Shown here: positions 40,735-50,052 of the stretch, piece after piece
How the letters are laid out: each line of letters begins with the position of its first letter
Numbering within the stretch: position 1 is the first letter of the stretch
Source: Kolteria novifilia
Lineage (GTDB): Bacteria; Planctomycetota; Planctomycetia; Kolteriales; Kolteriaceae
NCBI GenBank assembly: GCA_007748055.1
Contig: CP036279.1
Coordinates: 5,580,001-5,644,000 of the forward strand
Length of the DNA: 64,000 nucleotides
Direction: 5' to 3'
Translations under genes and position numbers: made by a program
Notes under the pieces: generated by a model
Databases searched by the model: none
What the model was told of the DNA's origin: nothing
What the model saw: only the letters and a program-made list of their open reading frames with translations

Positions 40735-41088
40735 TCACCCTCCGCCACGAAACAGAGCCCCTCCCAGCAACCTCACCGACGAGAGAGCCAGGTACGCTGA
40801 CCTCCCTAGGAGCAACCGACCGAGCAGGTTTGACCGCACTCCCGGGCCCAGTTCGGCGACGCGTCTGCCGGCGACGAGGATCCGCAGGGCCATGCCTTGG
40901 CGATTCAGCATCGACGTCAGCCCCCTCCGAAGCCACGATCGCTTGGGCCAAAACAGTCGCCCACCCGCGAGAAGGGAGGCCACCCCATCGAACTCGAGGA
41001 TCAAGCGTTCCCGTTCGCCCCGGACGAGGATCTTGCCCGCTGGTCCCACGAGCGTGACCAGCCCGTCGACTTCCATGACCCTAGGCAT
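40735..41088 (-). CDS. Small hypothetical protein (about 117 aa)
   Basis: The ATG at 41088 begins 'MPRVMEVDGLVTLVGPAGKILVRGERERLILEFDGVASLLAG', where the alternation of hydrophobic and charged residues suggests beta strands. A basic, Arg- and Leu-rich C-terminal half follows. A longer upstream start (41124) is less likely. It follows the 41131 gene by 42 bp on the same strand. No family was recognised, and the Arg/Gly-rich tail means a chance frame cannot be fully excluded. Confidence 0.45.
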   Translation of the reverse strand: MPRVMEVDGLVTLVGPAGKILVRGERERLILEFDGVASLLAGGRLFWPKRSWLRRGLTSMLNRQGMALRILVAGRRVAELGPGVRSNLLGRLLLGRSAYLALSSVRLLGGALFRGGG

Positions 41089-41130
41089 CGAATTTCCTCC
41101 TCGACCGAGGCACGATCGCGACACGTGTCG

Positions 41131-41334
41131 TCAACTGGCTTCGTCGCGAGTGCGAATCGCCAGCGTCCCGTTGAGCTCCCAACGCGCTTGCTCGGCATCG
41201 GCACCGACATGACTGGGAACTCCGACGTGCAGATCGCGAAACTCGTAGACGATCTCCGCTCCTCGACCGGTGAGTTTCTCGTACAGACCTTCCGCCAGCT
41301 CCGGCCACGTCTTTGGAACATGCTGCTCCGCCAT
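41131..41334 (-). CDS. Small hypothetical protein (67 aa)
   Basis: The ATG at 41334 is preceded by GGGAGAGATTGAC, a good ribosome-binding site. The product, 67 aa, starts MAEQHVPKTWPELAEGLYEKLTGRGAEIVYEFRDLHVG and is well balanced in composition, unlike the random Arg-rich frames around it, which supports a genuine gene. It is cytoplasmic, with one short amphipathic helix (PELAEGLYEKLTG) and a beta-like second half. Its function is unknown. First gene of a possible three-gene unit with 40735 and 40103. Confidence 0.6.
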   Translation of the reverse strand: MAEQHVPKTWPELAEGLYEKLTGRGAEIVYEFRDLHVGVPSHVGADAEQARWELNGTLAIRTRDEAS

Positions 41335-41611
41335 GTCAATCTCTCCCAACAACGATGTGTGGTAACGCGATGAGCCTCTCCGCGAGGGACACCGCCATCA
41401 CCTTTCCGAGAGTTACGCGACCGTATTCCCGCGAGAGGCACGCGATCGCAAACGATATCAAATGATAGATGCCGGGCGTTTTCCTCCGGACCCAAAAACA
41501 ACCGTCGCCGCACGTGTCTCGACGCCGAATCGCTCCAACCCCACAGAAAACCTTGGAAAAACGGACTTGCACCGCGCCACCAAATATGGCCGTTTTGAAC
41601 GTTTTTCTCGA

Positions 41612-41639
41612 TTGCGAGCCGACCGCGCCGCGCTATGGT
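41612..41639 (+). promoter_or_regulatory. Probable promoter of the fasciclin gene
   Basis: TTGCGA (41612-41617) and TATGGT (41634-41639) are 16 bases apart, about 80 bases upstream of the ATG at 41721. Confidence 0.35.
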
Positions 41640-41720
41640 GTTTTCGGATCGGGAAACGCGGACGCCGAGTGGTTCGGCCGAACTGTCACCGAGACGAGAC
41701 TCAAGGGATGCGGAGGAAGT

Positions 41721-42665
41721 ATGTTGGTTTCGCCACTGAACCGAGCGATCGCGGCCACGCTCGTCGCGACGACGTGCGCTCTAGCGAGCGCGAACGCGGA
41801 GAAGAAAGACATCGTCGACACCGCCGTCGGCGCGGGTGATTTCCAAACACTCGTGACCGCCGTCAAGACGGCCGGACTGGTCGAGACTCTCAAGAGCGAC
41901 GGCCCCTTCACCGTCTTCGCTCCCACGGACGCGGCGTTCGCCAAGCTCCCCGAAGGGACCGTTGAGAAACTCCTCAAGGACAAGGAGAAGCTCAAGAGCA
42001 TCCTGCTCTATCACGTCGTCGCCGGCGACTTTCCCGCGAGCGCCGTTGTCAAGGAGAAGCAACTCGAATCGGCCCTCGGCCAACCGCTCACCGTCAAGGT
42101 CAGTGGCGATGGGGTGACTATCGACAACGCGAAGGTGGCCAAAGCCGACATCGAGTGCTCCAATGGCGTCATCCACGTGATCGACGAGGTGCTGCTTCCC
42201 ACGGCGGAAAAGAAGGGCGCCGCGAAAGTTCCCGCGAACTCGTCCGACGACATCGTCGGCGTTGCGCAGAGTGCTGGCTCGTTCAACACGCTCCTGACGG
42301 CCGCCAAAGAGGCGGGGATCGTCGAGGCATTGCGAGCCGATGGTCCGATCACTGTCTTCGCGCCCACCGACGATGCGTTCGCGAAGTTGCCGGCGGGGAC
42401 GCTCGACTCGCTGCTCAAGGATAAGGAAGCGCTGACGCGGGTCTTGACCTACCACGTCGTGCCCGGCGATGTCTCCTCGGCGGAGCTCGTCACCAAACAC
42501 GCCGTCGCCACCCTGCTCGGCGAGTCGGCTCCGGTCCAGGTGAGCAAGGACTGTCAAGGGACCATCCAGCGCGTGGCGGTCGGTGGTGCCAAGGTGATCA
42601 AGGCCGACATCCACGCCAGCAATGGGATCATCCACGTCGTCGATTCGGTCATGATGCCGCACTAA
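41721..42665 (+). CDS. Secreted protein with two fasciclin (FAS1) domains
   Basis: A protein of 314 aa from the ATG at 41721, which follows GGAGGAAG; longer in-frame starts are rejected. A signal peptide (cleavage after ANA, near residue 26) precedes two tandem FAS1 domains. Both have the H1 motif ('[40 protein letters not shown]' and '[40 protein letters not shown]') and end with '[13 protein letters not shown]' or '[14 protein letters not shown]'. FAS1 domains mediate adhesion. The domains are about 60 % alike, so they arose by duplication. No anchor is seen, so the protein is periplasmic or secreted. Confidence 0.95.
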   Translation: MLVSPLNRAIAATLVATTCALASANAEKKDIVDTAVGAGDFQTLVTAVKTAGLVETLKSDGPFTVFAPTDAAFAKLPEGTVEKLLKDKEKLKSILLYHVVAGDFPASAVVKEKQLESALGQPLTVKVSGDGVTIDNAKVAKADIECSNGVIHVIDEVLLPTAEKKGAAKVPANSSDDIVGVAQSAGSFNTLLTAAKEAGIVEALRADGPITVFAPTDDAFAKLPAGTLDSLLKDKEALTRVLTYHVVPGDVSSAELVTKHAVATLLGESAPVQVSKDCQGTIQRVAVGGAKVIKADIHASNGIIHVVDSVMMPH

Positions 42666-43095
42666 CGACGACGCGTCCGAATCCGCGCTGGGGCGTGAAC
42701 CGTCTAAAAGGGGAGGAACGGGGCGCGTCCCGGCGTGGTTGTTACGACCCGCCACCACTCATTGCCACCGCCGCCGTCCTGGCGGACACATCGGTTCGTT
42801 CAACGCTGGAATGAGCCGCTCCAGACCTCGAACCGATCTCACCGACGCGTCAAGAGCCGTTGCCCCGGCCTCCGACGGAGCGCCGGTGCCCTCATGTTCG
42901 CTCAACAGGAACCGTGATCGTCGCCGCACTCCATGGCAGCCGACTCCCAACCGCGCCGATCGGTCAGATCACGCAAGCGATGCGCCGAAACAGCGGAATC
43001 ACTCCCACTTTGTGTGTAACATCGCCCCGCCTTTTGGCATAGAATGGCCGACATCAATCCAAATTCGTTCCGCACGCGGGAGGAGCGCCACCAGA
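42666..43095. other. Intergenic, no gene seen
   Basis: 430 bp between the fasciclin and DUF3050 genes. A TAGAAT box occurs at 43040-43045, about 50 bases before the GTG start of the latter, but its -35 partner is weak. Reading frames here look random. Confidence 0.35.
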
Positions 43096-43890
43096 GTGAT
43101 TGACCGAGTGACACAACTCAAGGATGAGCTACGGGAACACCGTCTCTACCGAATGGTAACCACCCCCGTGGCTCTGCGCATCTTCATGGAGCGCCATGTC
43201 GTCTGTGTTTGGGACTTCATGAATCTCTTGAAGAGCATTCAGAACGACATTGCCAGTACTCGGATCCCTTGGATACCGCCCGCCGACTCGGAAGCCGCCC
43301 GCTTCGTCAACGAGATCGTTCTCGCCGAGGAATCCGATCGCGGTCCCGGCGGCCGTCCGACGAGCCACTTCGAATGGTACCGCGAGGCGATGCTCGAGGT
43401 CCGCGCCGACACGAACCCGATCGACCGGCTCCTGGCGAGTCTCTCGGTGGGAGCTCCGTTCGAGGCGGCGATCGAGAACTCCTCGTTGCCCCACGAGGCG
43501 ATTCGGTTCACCCAGGCGACCTGGTCGTTTTTGAGCGAGCCGCTTCCGGTGCGCGCGGCGGTCTTCTATCACTCGCGGGAAGACTTGATTCCCCGGATGT
43601 TTCCCTCGATCGTCAAACGACTCGCCGACAAGCATCTGCCTTGCGATACGTTGGTGCAGTATCTTGAAAGGCACGTCGCGATTGATTCGGACAAGCATGG
43701 TCCCCTCGCCAATCGCTTACTTGAGCGGCTTTGCGAGTCCGATCCGTCGATGAAGACCCGCACGATGGTCGCCGCGTGTCGCGCGGTGGCGGCTCGCCGA
43801 GAGCTTTGGGACGCGACGGTCGATCGGATCCTGCAACTCACCCCCCGCTCCTTCGACGACCTCACCGACACGAAGAAGATGCGCACCTAG
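43096..43890 (+). CDS. DUF3050 (heme-oxygenase-like) protein
   Basis: About 264 aa from the GTG at 43096, which has GGGAGGAG upstream; a longer frame to 42739 encodes unlikely sequence. The DUF3050 pattern is strong: 'TPVALRIFMERHVVCVWDFMNLLKSIQNDIASTRIPWIPPADSEAARFVNEIVLAEESDRGPGGRPTSHFEWYREAMLEV' covers the conserved helix with its His and Glu residues. 'PVRAAVFYHSREDLIPRMFPSIVKRL' and 'YLERHVAIDSDKHGPLANRLLERLC' are later helices of the heme-oxygenase-like fold, with conserved His and Asp. The family has no fixed function, but the fold suggests a metal or cofactor enzyme. Cytoplasmic, monocistronic. Confidence 0.9.
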   Translation: MIDRVTQLKDELREHRLYRMVTTPVALRIFMERHVVCVWDFMNLLKSIQNDIASTRIPWIPPADSEAARFVNEIVLAEESDRGPGGRPTSHFEWYREAMLEVRADTNPIDRLLASLSVGAPFEAAIENSSLPHEAIRFTQATWSFLSEPLPVRAAVFYHSREDLIPRMFPSIVKRLADKHLPCDTLVQYLERHVAIDSDKHGPLANRLLERLCESDPSMKTRTMVAACRAVAARRELWDATVDRILQLTPRSFDDLTDTKKMRT

Positions 43891-43903
43891 CGGTCCCCTG
43901 TTC

Positions 43904-44370
43904 TGGGTGCCATGCTTGGTGCCCCCTGCTCACGCCTGCGCGGGCATACCGAGAGGATGCCTCACTCGGAGTTGAGTCACTTTGGAACAGGGCGTTTCGG
44001 CAATCGAGAATCCCCTCACCCCTAACCCCTCTCCCACAGGGAGAGGGGAACAAGAGACTCACTCTCCCACAGGGAGAGGGGAACAAGAGGCTCACTCTCC
44101 GACAGGGAGAGGGGAACAAGGGACTCACTCTCCCACGGGGAGAGGGGAATTACTGACCTCTCCCGCGGGGAGAGGTCGGCGAGCGCAGCGAGACGGGTGA
44201 GGGGATTCAATGCTCGGTCAAACAAGACGGCTGGCTGGAAGAGAACCCCCTCACCCCTAACCCCTCTCCCACCGGGAAGAGGGGAATTACTGACCTCTCC
44301 CGCGGGGAGAGGTCGGCGAGCGCAGCGAGACGGGTGAGGGGATTCCATACTCGGTAAAACAAGACGGGGT
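43904..44370. repeat. Repeat cluster: dispersed hairpin copy plus third CTCACCCC array
   Basis: A decayed GGGTGCCATGC…GGGCATAC element lies at 43904-43950. From about 44009 to 44370 follow four 33-bp subrepeats and two long units (landmark GGCGAGCGCAGCGAGACGGG at about 44178 and 44312). The DUF3050 gene (plus) and DUF423 gene (minus) converge on it. Confidence 0.9.
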
Positions 44371-44411
44371 GTTGGAACAGAGGCGTGCTCGAGGAACCAC
44401 CCGCTAGAACG

Positions 44412-44795
44412 TCAAGGTGTTCGCGCGGTCATCGTCAGGGCCGCGACCACCAACGCTCCCCAACCCACCATGAGGCCGAGGCCTCCGAGGGGCGTGATCG
44501 CGCCGAGCCACTTCATCCCGCTGAGCACCAACAGATAGAGCGTTCCCGAAAAAATCACCGTCCCCCCGAGAAACGACCACCCAGCGACTTGCAGCGCCGA
44601 CGAGGACCAGATCGCCGTCGCGATCCCGACGCCGACCAGAGCCAACGCGTGATACATCTGGTAACGCACCGCCACTTCGAAGACGTCGAGCCGTTCCGGC
44701 GTCAACTGGTCCTTGAGCAAGTGGGCACCGAACGCGCCGGCCATCACCCCAAAACCACCCAACAGGGCCCCCGCCACGATCCAAAAACGTTCCAT
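44412..44795 (-). CDS. DUF423 family membrane protein
   Basis: A protein of 127 aa with four hydrophobic segments. It matches the small DUF423 membrane family (YgdD-like): 'ALLGGFGVMAGAFGAHLLKDQLTPERLDVFEVAVRYQMYHALALVGVGI' is the hallmark, with the GAFGAH motif. 'GGTVIFSGTLYLLVLSGMKWLGAITPLGGLGLMVGWGAL' is the third helix and the conserved GxxxPxGG loop. The function of the family is unknown. Start ATG at 44795 has CGGAGCG upstream. Confidence 0.93.
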   Translation of the reverse strand: MERFWIVAGALLGGFGVMAGAFGAHLLKDQLTPERLDVFEVAVRYQMYHALALVGVGIATAIWSSSALQVAGWSFLGGTVIFSGTLYLLVLSGMKWLGAITPLGGLGLMVGWGALVVAALTMTARTP

Positions 44796-45141
44796 CGGTC
44801 GCTCCGTTCGAAGTTATCTCGTTCTCCGTTCTATCGAAGAAGAACGCCAGTAGCACGTACCGTTTTGAATCGGCCTCCGCGACGCGACGTGCCGAGGACA
44901 CTCTTCTTTTCGCCGCTTCATCGGAACCTCCCATTTGAGCACTCGGCCGCCATGATGGCGACGGGCTTCCCTCCCGGCCACAACGAGTCGTCCGCGCGTC
45001 CACGTCGGTCAAGTCGAGTGTCGGGCAGGCCCGTTTCCGACCAGCGAGAGGCCATCGCACCCGTGACGTGGAGTTTGGTAGATCTCTGGCGACGGCGCCT
45101 TGTCCCGACGTGGACGACTTGTGCCCCCTCTCTGAATGAAG
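44796..45141. other. Intergenic, no gene seen
   Basis: Upstream region shared by the divergent DUF423 and DUF1559 genes. The right part leads into the promoter at 45142. No gene, repeat or hairpin was recognised. Confidence 0.35.
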
Positions 45142-45171
45142 TTGCAACCCGCGCCCCTGTCGGTCTAGGAT
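45142..45171 (+). promoter_or_regulatory. Promoter of the DUF1559 gene
   Basis: TTGCAA (45142-45147) and TAGGAT (45166-45171) are 18 bases apart, giving a leader of about 90 bases before the ATG at 45270. Confidence 0.5.
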
Positions 45172-45269
45172 GGCGTTCTCTTGGGGCGGGGTGAAGATCA
45201 TTGCGCGGCGCTCGATGCGCGCCACGGTTGTTCGCTCATCATTACACTTCCCTGCAAGAGGAGCGTGTC

Positions 45270-46214
45270 ATGTTCAGACGTCCCCGCGGAGTCAACGCCT
45301 TCACCCTGGTCGAGCTACTGGTGGTCGTTGCGATCATCGGTATCCTCGTCTCACTCCTGCTGCCCGCCGTTCAACAAGCGCGAGAGGCCGCCCGGCGTAC
45401 GCAATGCGTCAACAACCTCCGCCAAGTCGGGATCGCGCTACACGAGTATCACGAGTCGCACTTGGTGTTTCCTCCTGGGCAGTTCAACAGCATCGGCTCC
45501 GATAGTCCCTTTGTCCTGGCGGACCATCAAACGAATCGATCATGCTGGATGCAGCAGTTGCTTCCCTATCTGGACCAATCGGCTCTCTTCGAGCAGTTCG
45601 CCCCGGCGATGGATGGCACGCTCGACGTCAGTCTGGGCGCGTTCTCGTACCCAGGTAGGGAAACGCGCGTGCCCACACTGATTTGCCCGACCGATCCGAA
45701 TGGGGGAAAGAACACCACCGCCGGCGCCGCGTCTCAAACACAGGGCTTTCACGGAAACTACGCGTTGAGTGTCGGTTCAACCCCCTTCGGCGCCTCCGGT
45801 TCCGCCAATCCGCTCGACGGCATGTTCTATGTTCTCTCCAGCACGCGCCTACGCGACGTTGTCGATGGCACCTCGAAAACCATGATGGGAAGCGAGAACT
45901 TGGTCGTCCCCGACACGACCGCTCACGACCTCCGCGGCCGCTACTTCAACTCCTACGAGGGCAACACGCTCGTGAGCACCTACAACCCACCCAACACCTC
46001 CGTGGGTGATCGACAGAGTTTTTGCATCGCCGCTCCCGCCACCCCCTGCACGATCACCGGGGACTTTGTCATGTACGCGCGCAGCCAACATCCTGGCGGG
46101 GTCAACATCTTGCTTGCCGATGGCAACGCTCGTTTCGTCTCCGAGAACATCTCGACGCTCCTTTTTCGTGGCCTCGGCTCGCGAGCGGGGAACGAGATCG
46201 TTCACGAATTTTAG
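45270..46214 (+). CDS. DUF1559 protein with prepilin-type N-terminus
   Basis: A protein of 314 aa from the ATG at 45270 with AAGAGGAG upstream. The N-terminus 'GVNAFTLVELLVVVAIIGILVSLLLPAVQQAREAARRTQCVNNLRQVGIALHEYH' is the classic type IV pilin-like leader used by planctomycete DUF1559 proteins, with the peptidase site before Phe. The DUF1559 body follows: 'SCWMQQLLPYLDQSALFEQF', 'TLICPTDPNGG', 'DVVDGTSKTMMGSENLV' and 'QHPGGVNILLADGNARFVSENI' at the end. These proteins are probably surface pseudopilins, of which planctomycetes have many. It is followed by a small lipoprotein gene, the usual companion. Confidence 0.95.
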   Translation: MFRRPRGVNAFTLVELLVVVAIIGILVSLLLPAVQQAREAARRTQCVNNLRQVGIALHEYHESHLVFPPGQFNSIGSDSPFVLADHQTNRSCWMQQLLPYLDQSALFEQFAPAMDGTLDVSLGAFSYPGRETRVPTLICPTDPNGGKNTTAGAASQTQGFHGNYALSVGSTPFGASGSANPLDGMFYVLSSTRLRDVVDGTSKTMMGSENLVVPDTTAHDLRGRYFNSYEGNTLVSTYNPPNTSVGDRQSFCIAAPATPCTITGDFVMYARSQHPGGVNILLADGNARFVSENISTLLFRGLGSRAGNEIVHEF

Positions 46215-46374
46215 GGCGATCGGTTGGAACTCGACTCACCGCGCGGGCGGAACGTCCGGCTGCTCGAGTGTCGGCGCTAGCCAACGCGAATACTTCGCCG
46301 AGGTCTCCCGCGCCGCGGCGTCCCCTGCTGCGGCACGGCGATCACCATTGGCGCTTTCACCCTGAAGGACCGCT

Positions 46375-46803
46375 ATGTTCAACCCGCGAAACCCACTGTT
46401 TCTCCTTGCCGTCGTCGTGGCAACAACCTCCCTCGGATGCGGTTCGGGAGACCATGGCCCGAAGCGATTTCCAATTTCCGGGGAGGTGACGTTCGATGGT
46501 GAACCCATCGAGATGGGGGATATCCTCTTCGTCCCGGAAGATGCCGACGCCGCCACCGACGCGGGGTCGATCCGGGGCGGTACTTATCATCTCGAAGCGA
46601 CCGCGGGCGCCAAACGAGTCGAAATCCGCGCGATCCGTGAGATTCCCGGGAAACTCGTTGAAGATGGTGCCAATCCAGGCAAGAAAAGGGCTGCGGAAGA
46701 GGAATTCATCCCTGCGCAGTTCAACAGCGAAAGCCGCCTGACCGTTGACGTCGCCACCAACGGTTCGCAAACGTTTGACTTCAATCTCGAGAGTCACGAT
46801 TGA
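46375..46803 (+). CDS. Small lipoprotein with transthyretin-like domain
   Basis: A protein of 142 aa. A lipoprotein signal peptide ends in TTSLGC (Cys22). The mature part is a beta-sandwich of the carboxypeptidase-regulatory or transthyretin-like type that commonly follows DUF1559 genes in planctomycetes: 'FPISGEVTFDGEPIEMGDILFVPEDADAATDAGSIRGGTYHLEATAGAKRVEIRAIRE' and ends 'LTVDVATNGSQTFDFNLES'. It lies 160 bp after the DUF1559 gene on the same strand. Likely attached to a membrane and surface-related. Confidence 0.85.
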   Translation: MFNPRNPLFLLAVVVATTSLGCGSGDHGPKRFPISGEVTFDGEPIEMGDILFVPEDADAATDAGSIRGGTYHLEATAGAKRVEIRAIREIPGKLVEDGANPGKKRAAEEEFIPAQFNSESRLTVDVATNGSQTFDFNLESHD

Positions 46804-46869
46804 CGCTCGCGCGGCGCCATTGGTTAACGCCGCCCTCCGGAGATCGCTCCCACTATCGTTGGTTCCAGC

Positions 46870-48075
46870 ATGCAACACGCCGCCGCTTTCGTCACTCTTA
46901 TGCTCCTCCTTCCCAATGGTGCGGCTGATTCGCAACCCCTCACCATTGACACCAACTTCCCGGGGGGGTCGGCGAAGGTCGAGACCATCGACCAGGAACG
47001 TCGGCTCATCCGGCTCTCCCCCTCGCCACATCGCGACCGCGGCTGGATCTGTTGGTGGTACGTCCACATCAAGGGACTACGTCCCGGCGAAATCCTGACC
47101 CTCGATGTCGGCCCCGCTCCCTGGGCGACGCCCGATCGCGCGACCTTCAGCCTCGACCACAAAACCTGGCAACAGACCGCTCCCGGCAAGCGCGAGGGGA
47201 AACGCATCGTCTATCGCCAGCAGGTCGATGGACCCGAGGCTTGGTTCGCGTGGGGACCGCCCCTGGTTCCCGATGACGCCGCCCGCATGGTGCGCGAAGC
47301 GGCGGCGCGACTCCCCGAGGCCGAAGTCTTCAACCTCGCCACGACCCGCGAGGGACGCGAGACGCCGGCCCTGCGCCTCACCGCCTCCGCCGAGGCGACG
47401 CCCCGTTTCGGCCTCTGGATTCAGGCTCGCCAGCATGCCTGGGAAAGCGGATCAAGCTGGGTCGCCAAGGGCCTGCTCGACTGGTTGACCTCCGACGATC
47501 CCGGCGCGACGTGGCTCAGGCGGCACGCCGATATCACCTTCATCCCGATCATGGACATCGACAACACCCAGCGCGGCGCGGGCGGAAAGAACCAGAAACC
47601 GCAGGATCACAATCGCGACTGGACCGACGAGCCACATTGGAACGCGGTCGCCGCGGCTCAAGAGGGGCTGATGGAGATCAAAGCGCGGGGCAACCTCGAC
47701 TTCTTCATCGACTTGCACAATCCCGGCCCCCAAGACAAAGACGCGTACTTCTACCTGCCGCCGCCGGAGCTCCTATCGGAAGCGGCCGCGAAGAACTTGG
47801 CGCGATTTCTCGCCGCCGCCCGTCAAGAGATCAGCGGGCCGATTCCCTTCGAGGGACGAACGATTCCCTCGGGCAGCAAGTACGATCCGAAGTGGCAAGC
47901 GATCAGCAAGAACTGGGTCGCGACCCACGGAGGCGATCGTGTCGTCCCGGTCACCCTGGAGACGGCTTGGAACACACCAGGGAGCACGACCGAGGGCTAC
48001 CAGCGTGTCGGCCAACAGCTCGGTCGCGCGATCGTGCGTTACCTCAAGGAACGCGCACCGGGCACCCCCGAGTGA
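46870..48075 (+). CDS. Secreted M14-family zinc carboxypeptidase
   Basis: A protein of 401 aa with a weak signal peptide (1-20). An N-terminal beta-sandwich (about 25-130) precedes a zinc-carboxypeptidase domain. The zinc ligands His189 and Glu192 ('RQHAWESG', H-x2-E) and His283 ('DLHNP') are present, as are the substrate-binding Asn248-Arg249 ('HNRDW') and catalytic Glu364 ('TLETAWN'). The N-terminal sandwich before the catalytic domain is a feature of the cytosolic-carboxypeptidase (M14B-like) group. It would cleave C-terminal residues of peptides outside the cytoplasm. It is followed by a sulfatase gene 42 bp downstream. Confidence 0.88.
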   Translation: MQHAAAFVTLMLLLPNGAADSQPLTIDTNFPGGSAKVETIDQERRLIRLSPSPHRDRGWICWWYVHIKGLRPGEILTLDVGPAPWATPDRATFSLDHKTWQQTAPGKREGKRIVYRQQVDGPEAWFAWGPPLVPDDAARMVREAAARLPEAEVFNLATTREGRETPALRLTASAEATPRFGLWIQARQHAWESGSSWVAKGLLDWLTSDDPGATWLRRHADITFIPIMDIDNTQRGAGGKNQKPQDHNRDWTDEPHWNAVAAAQEGLMEIKARGNLDFFIDLHNPGPQDKDAYFYLPPPELLSEAAAKNLARFLAAARQEISGPIPFEGRTIPSGSKYDPKWQAISKNWVATHGGDRVVPVTLETAWNTPGSTTEGYQRVGQQLGRAIVRYLKERAPGTPE

Positions 48076-48117
48076 CGAACCCTGGTCACGACGACTCGCC
48101 CCAAGGAACCGATATCG

Positions 48118-49839
48118 ATGTCAACCAAACTCCTCCCGTTCGTTCTTGCCGCGCTCGTGGACGGCTCGAGCTTTTGGTCCACGACGGGCCAAGCCGCCGA
48201 AAAGCCTGACTCGGAGCGACATCCGAACGTCCTGTTCATCTCGATCGACGATCTGAACGACTGGCTCGGCTGCTTGGAAGGCCATCCCGAGGCGCTGACG
48301 CCCAACATCGACCGCTTGGCCAAACGCGGCGTCCTCTTCACCAACGCCCATTGCAACGTCCCGGTCTGCTCGCCCTCGCGGACGAGCCTCATGACGGGGA
48401 TGCAGCCCTACCGCACCGGCGTCCACACCAACGGCGACACGCTCTTTCAACTCAAGGGCAAGTACACGACCCTACCCGAACAGTTCGCGGCCAACGGCTA
48501 CGAAACCCTCGGGGCGGGCAAACTCTTTCACAGCGCCGGCCTCTACGCCAAGTTCTTCGAGTCCTACGGGCCGGCGTCCGGCAACCAGGGAGGCCCCTTC
48601 ACCCGCGCGGAGCTCGATACCCTCAAACAAGACCCCGTCCATCAGGTCGATCGCGGCCCGGGCAATCTCAAGGCGACCCTCCCTCTCAACGGGATGCCCG
48701 ATGATCGCCGGACCGGCAAGTCCCGCAACAACACCTTCGACTGGGGGCCAGTCGACGTGAGCGACGACGAGATGCCCGATGGCCAAGTCGCCGCCTGGGG
48801 AGTCAAGCAACTCGAGCGCCGGCACGAGCGACCCTTCTTCCTGGGCGTCGGCTTCTACCGTCCGCACCAACCGCTCTTCGCTCCGCGCCGCTATCACGAG
48901 ATGTTTCCCCCGGCCGAGATGACGCTTCCCCCTTTCCGAACGGATGACCTCGACGACCTCTCGCCCTACGCGCGTCGGCTCGCGGTCCTGCCGCTGACAG
49001 CGGGACGGCACGATACCGTCGTCAAGTACGGCCAATGGCCCGCGGCCGTGTCGAGCTATCTGGCGAGCGTCCGTTTCGTCGACGAACTCGTCGGCCGGGT
49101 CGTCGATGCGCTCGACGCATCCCCCGACGCGTCCGACACCGCGATCGTCCTCTGGTCGGACCATGGCTACCATCTGGGGCAGAAGCGGCATTGGGGCAAG
49201 TACACGCCGTGGCGCGAGTCGACGCGCGTGCCGTTGATCATCGTGCCGCCGAAGGAGGACGGGGGAACCGGCTTCGCGCGGGGAGCGACGTGCGATCGCC
49301 CGGTCAGCCTCGTCGATCTATACCCGACGCTCCTTGCGTTGTGCGACCTTCCCGAGCCACACGACCTCGATGGTCGTTCGCTGCTGCCGTTGCTCGAGGA
49401 TCCCCAGCGAGCATGGAATCATCCGGTGGTCACGACCGTTGGCCGGGGAACCTACAGCGTTCGCGATCAGACGCATCGCTATGTCCGCTACTTCGACGGT
49501 TCCGAGGAGTTGTACGATCTCCGGGTCGACCCCAACGAGTGGACCAACGTCGCCAGCGACCCGATCCAACAGTCGGTGAAGAGTCGACTCCAAGCGGCGC
49601 TGCCGACCGACGAAGACGTCACCCATTTCGTGCGGATGGGAAGGTGGAAAGCGGTCATCTTCAAGGATCCGGGCCGCGCCCCCCTGCTCTTTGAGCTCGT
49701 CGCGGGGACCGGCGGTGGAGGTGGGATCGGCGAGACGAAGAGCGTCGCGTCGAGTCATCCGGAGGTGCTCGCCCGCATTCGCCGAGGCTTGGCCGATCTC
49801 CCCCAACCGGCCAAGCATGTCGTCCTAGCAGCCCGTTGA
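48118..49839 (+). CDS. Secreted sulfatase (iduronate-2-sulfatase-like)
   Basis: A protein of 573 aa with a signal peptide (ending near AAEKP). The metal pair Asp44-Asp45 ('VLFISIDDLNDWLGCLEGHP'), the active-site CSPSR motif with Cys84 (future formylglycine), 'GKLFHS' and 'LWSDHGYHLGQKRHWGKYTPWRESTRVPLIIV' identify the iduronate-2-sulfatase branch. It would desulfate a polysaccharide in the periplasm or outside. The C-terminal residues LAAR and the stop codon are supplied by a dispersed repeat (49826-49847), so the natural end may have been altered. It is probably in a unit with the carboxypeptidase gene. Confidence 0.93.
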   Translation: MSTKLLPFVLAALVDGSSFWSTTGQAAEKPDSERHPNVLFISIDDLNDWLGCLEGHPEALTPNIDRLAKRGVLFTNAHCNVPVCSPSRTSLMTGMQPYRTGVHTNGDTLFQLKGKYTTLPEQFAANGYETLGAGKLFHSAGLYAKFFESYGPASGNQGGPFTRAELDTLKQDPVHQVDRGPGNLKATLPLNGMPDDRRTGKSRNNTFDWGPVDVSDDEMPDGQVAAWGVKQLERRHERPFFLGVGFYRPHQPLFAPRRYHEMFPPAEMTLPPFRTDDLDDLSPYARRLAVLPLTAGRHDTVVKYGQWPAAVSSYLASVRFVDELVGRVVDALDASPDASDTAIVLWSDHGYHLGQKRHWGKYTPWRESTRVPLIIVPPKEDGGTGFARGATCDRPVSLVDLYPTLLALCDLPEPHDLDGRSLLPLLEDPQRAWNHPVVTTVGRGTYSVRDQTHRYVRYFDGSEELYDLRVDPNEWTNVASDPIQQSVKSRLQAALPTDEDVTHFVRMGRWKAVIFKDPGRAPLLFELVAGTGGGGGIGETKSVASSHPEVLARIRRGLADLPQPAKHVVLAAR

Positions 49840-49994
49840 TCTATTCGCTGCCGGCTACGAACGGCTCTGTTGACCAATCTCGGCGTTGAAAAACCTCGAC
49901 GAATCTACGGATTTGCCCGCGCTTTTCCTCCTTGATCTTGGCCAACATGGCTCGTTCTCGCCTTGTCCCGTCCGCTTGAATCAACGGACTGCTA
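49826..49994. mobile_element. MITE-like element with inverted ends
   Basis: The left end TAGCAGCCCGTTGAT (49826-49840) and the right end ATCAACGGACTGCTA (49980-49994) are inverted copies with one mismatch, bounding about 170 bp without coding capacity. The left end recurs at 52533 and, with a matching inverted partner only 50 bp away, at 8361. The left end contains the stop codon of the preceding sulfatase gene. It may be a remnant of an insertion sequence. Confidence 0.55.
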
Positions 49995-50052
49995 CCGAGC
50001 GAGTCCGCGCCGAATTGACGGCTCGGCGACCACCGCTCGCGAAACTCGCGTG

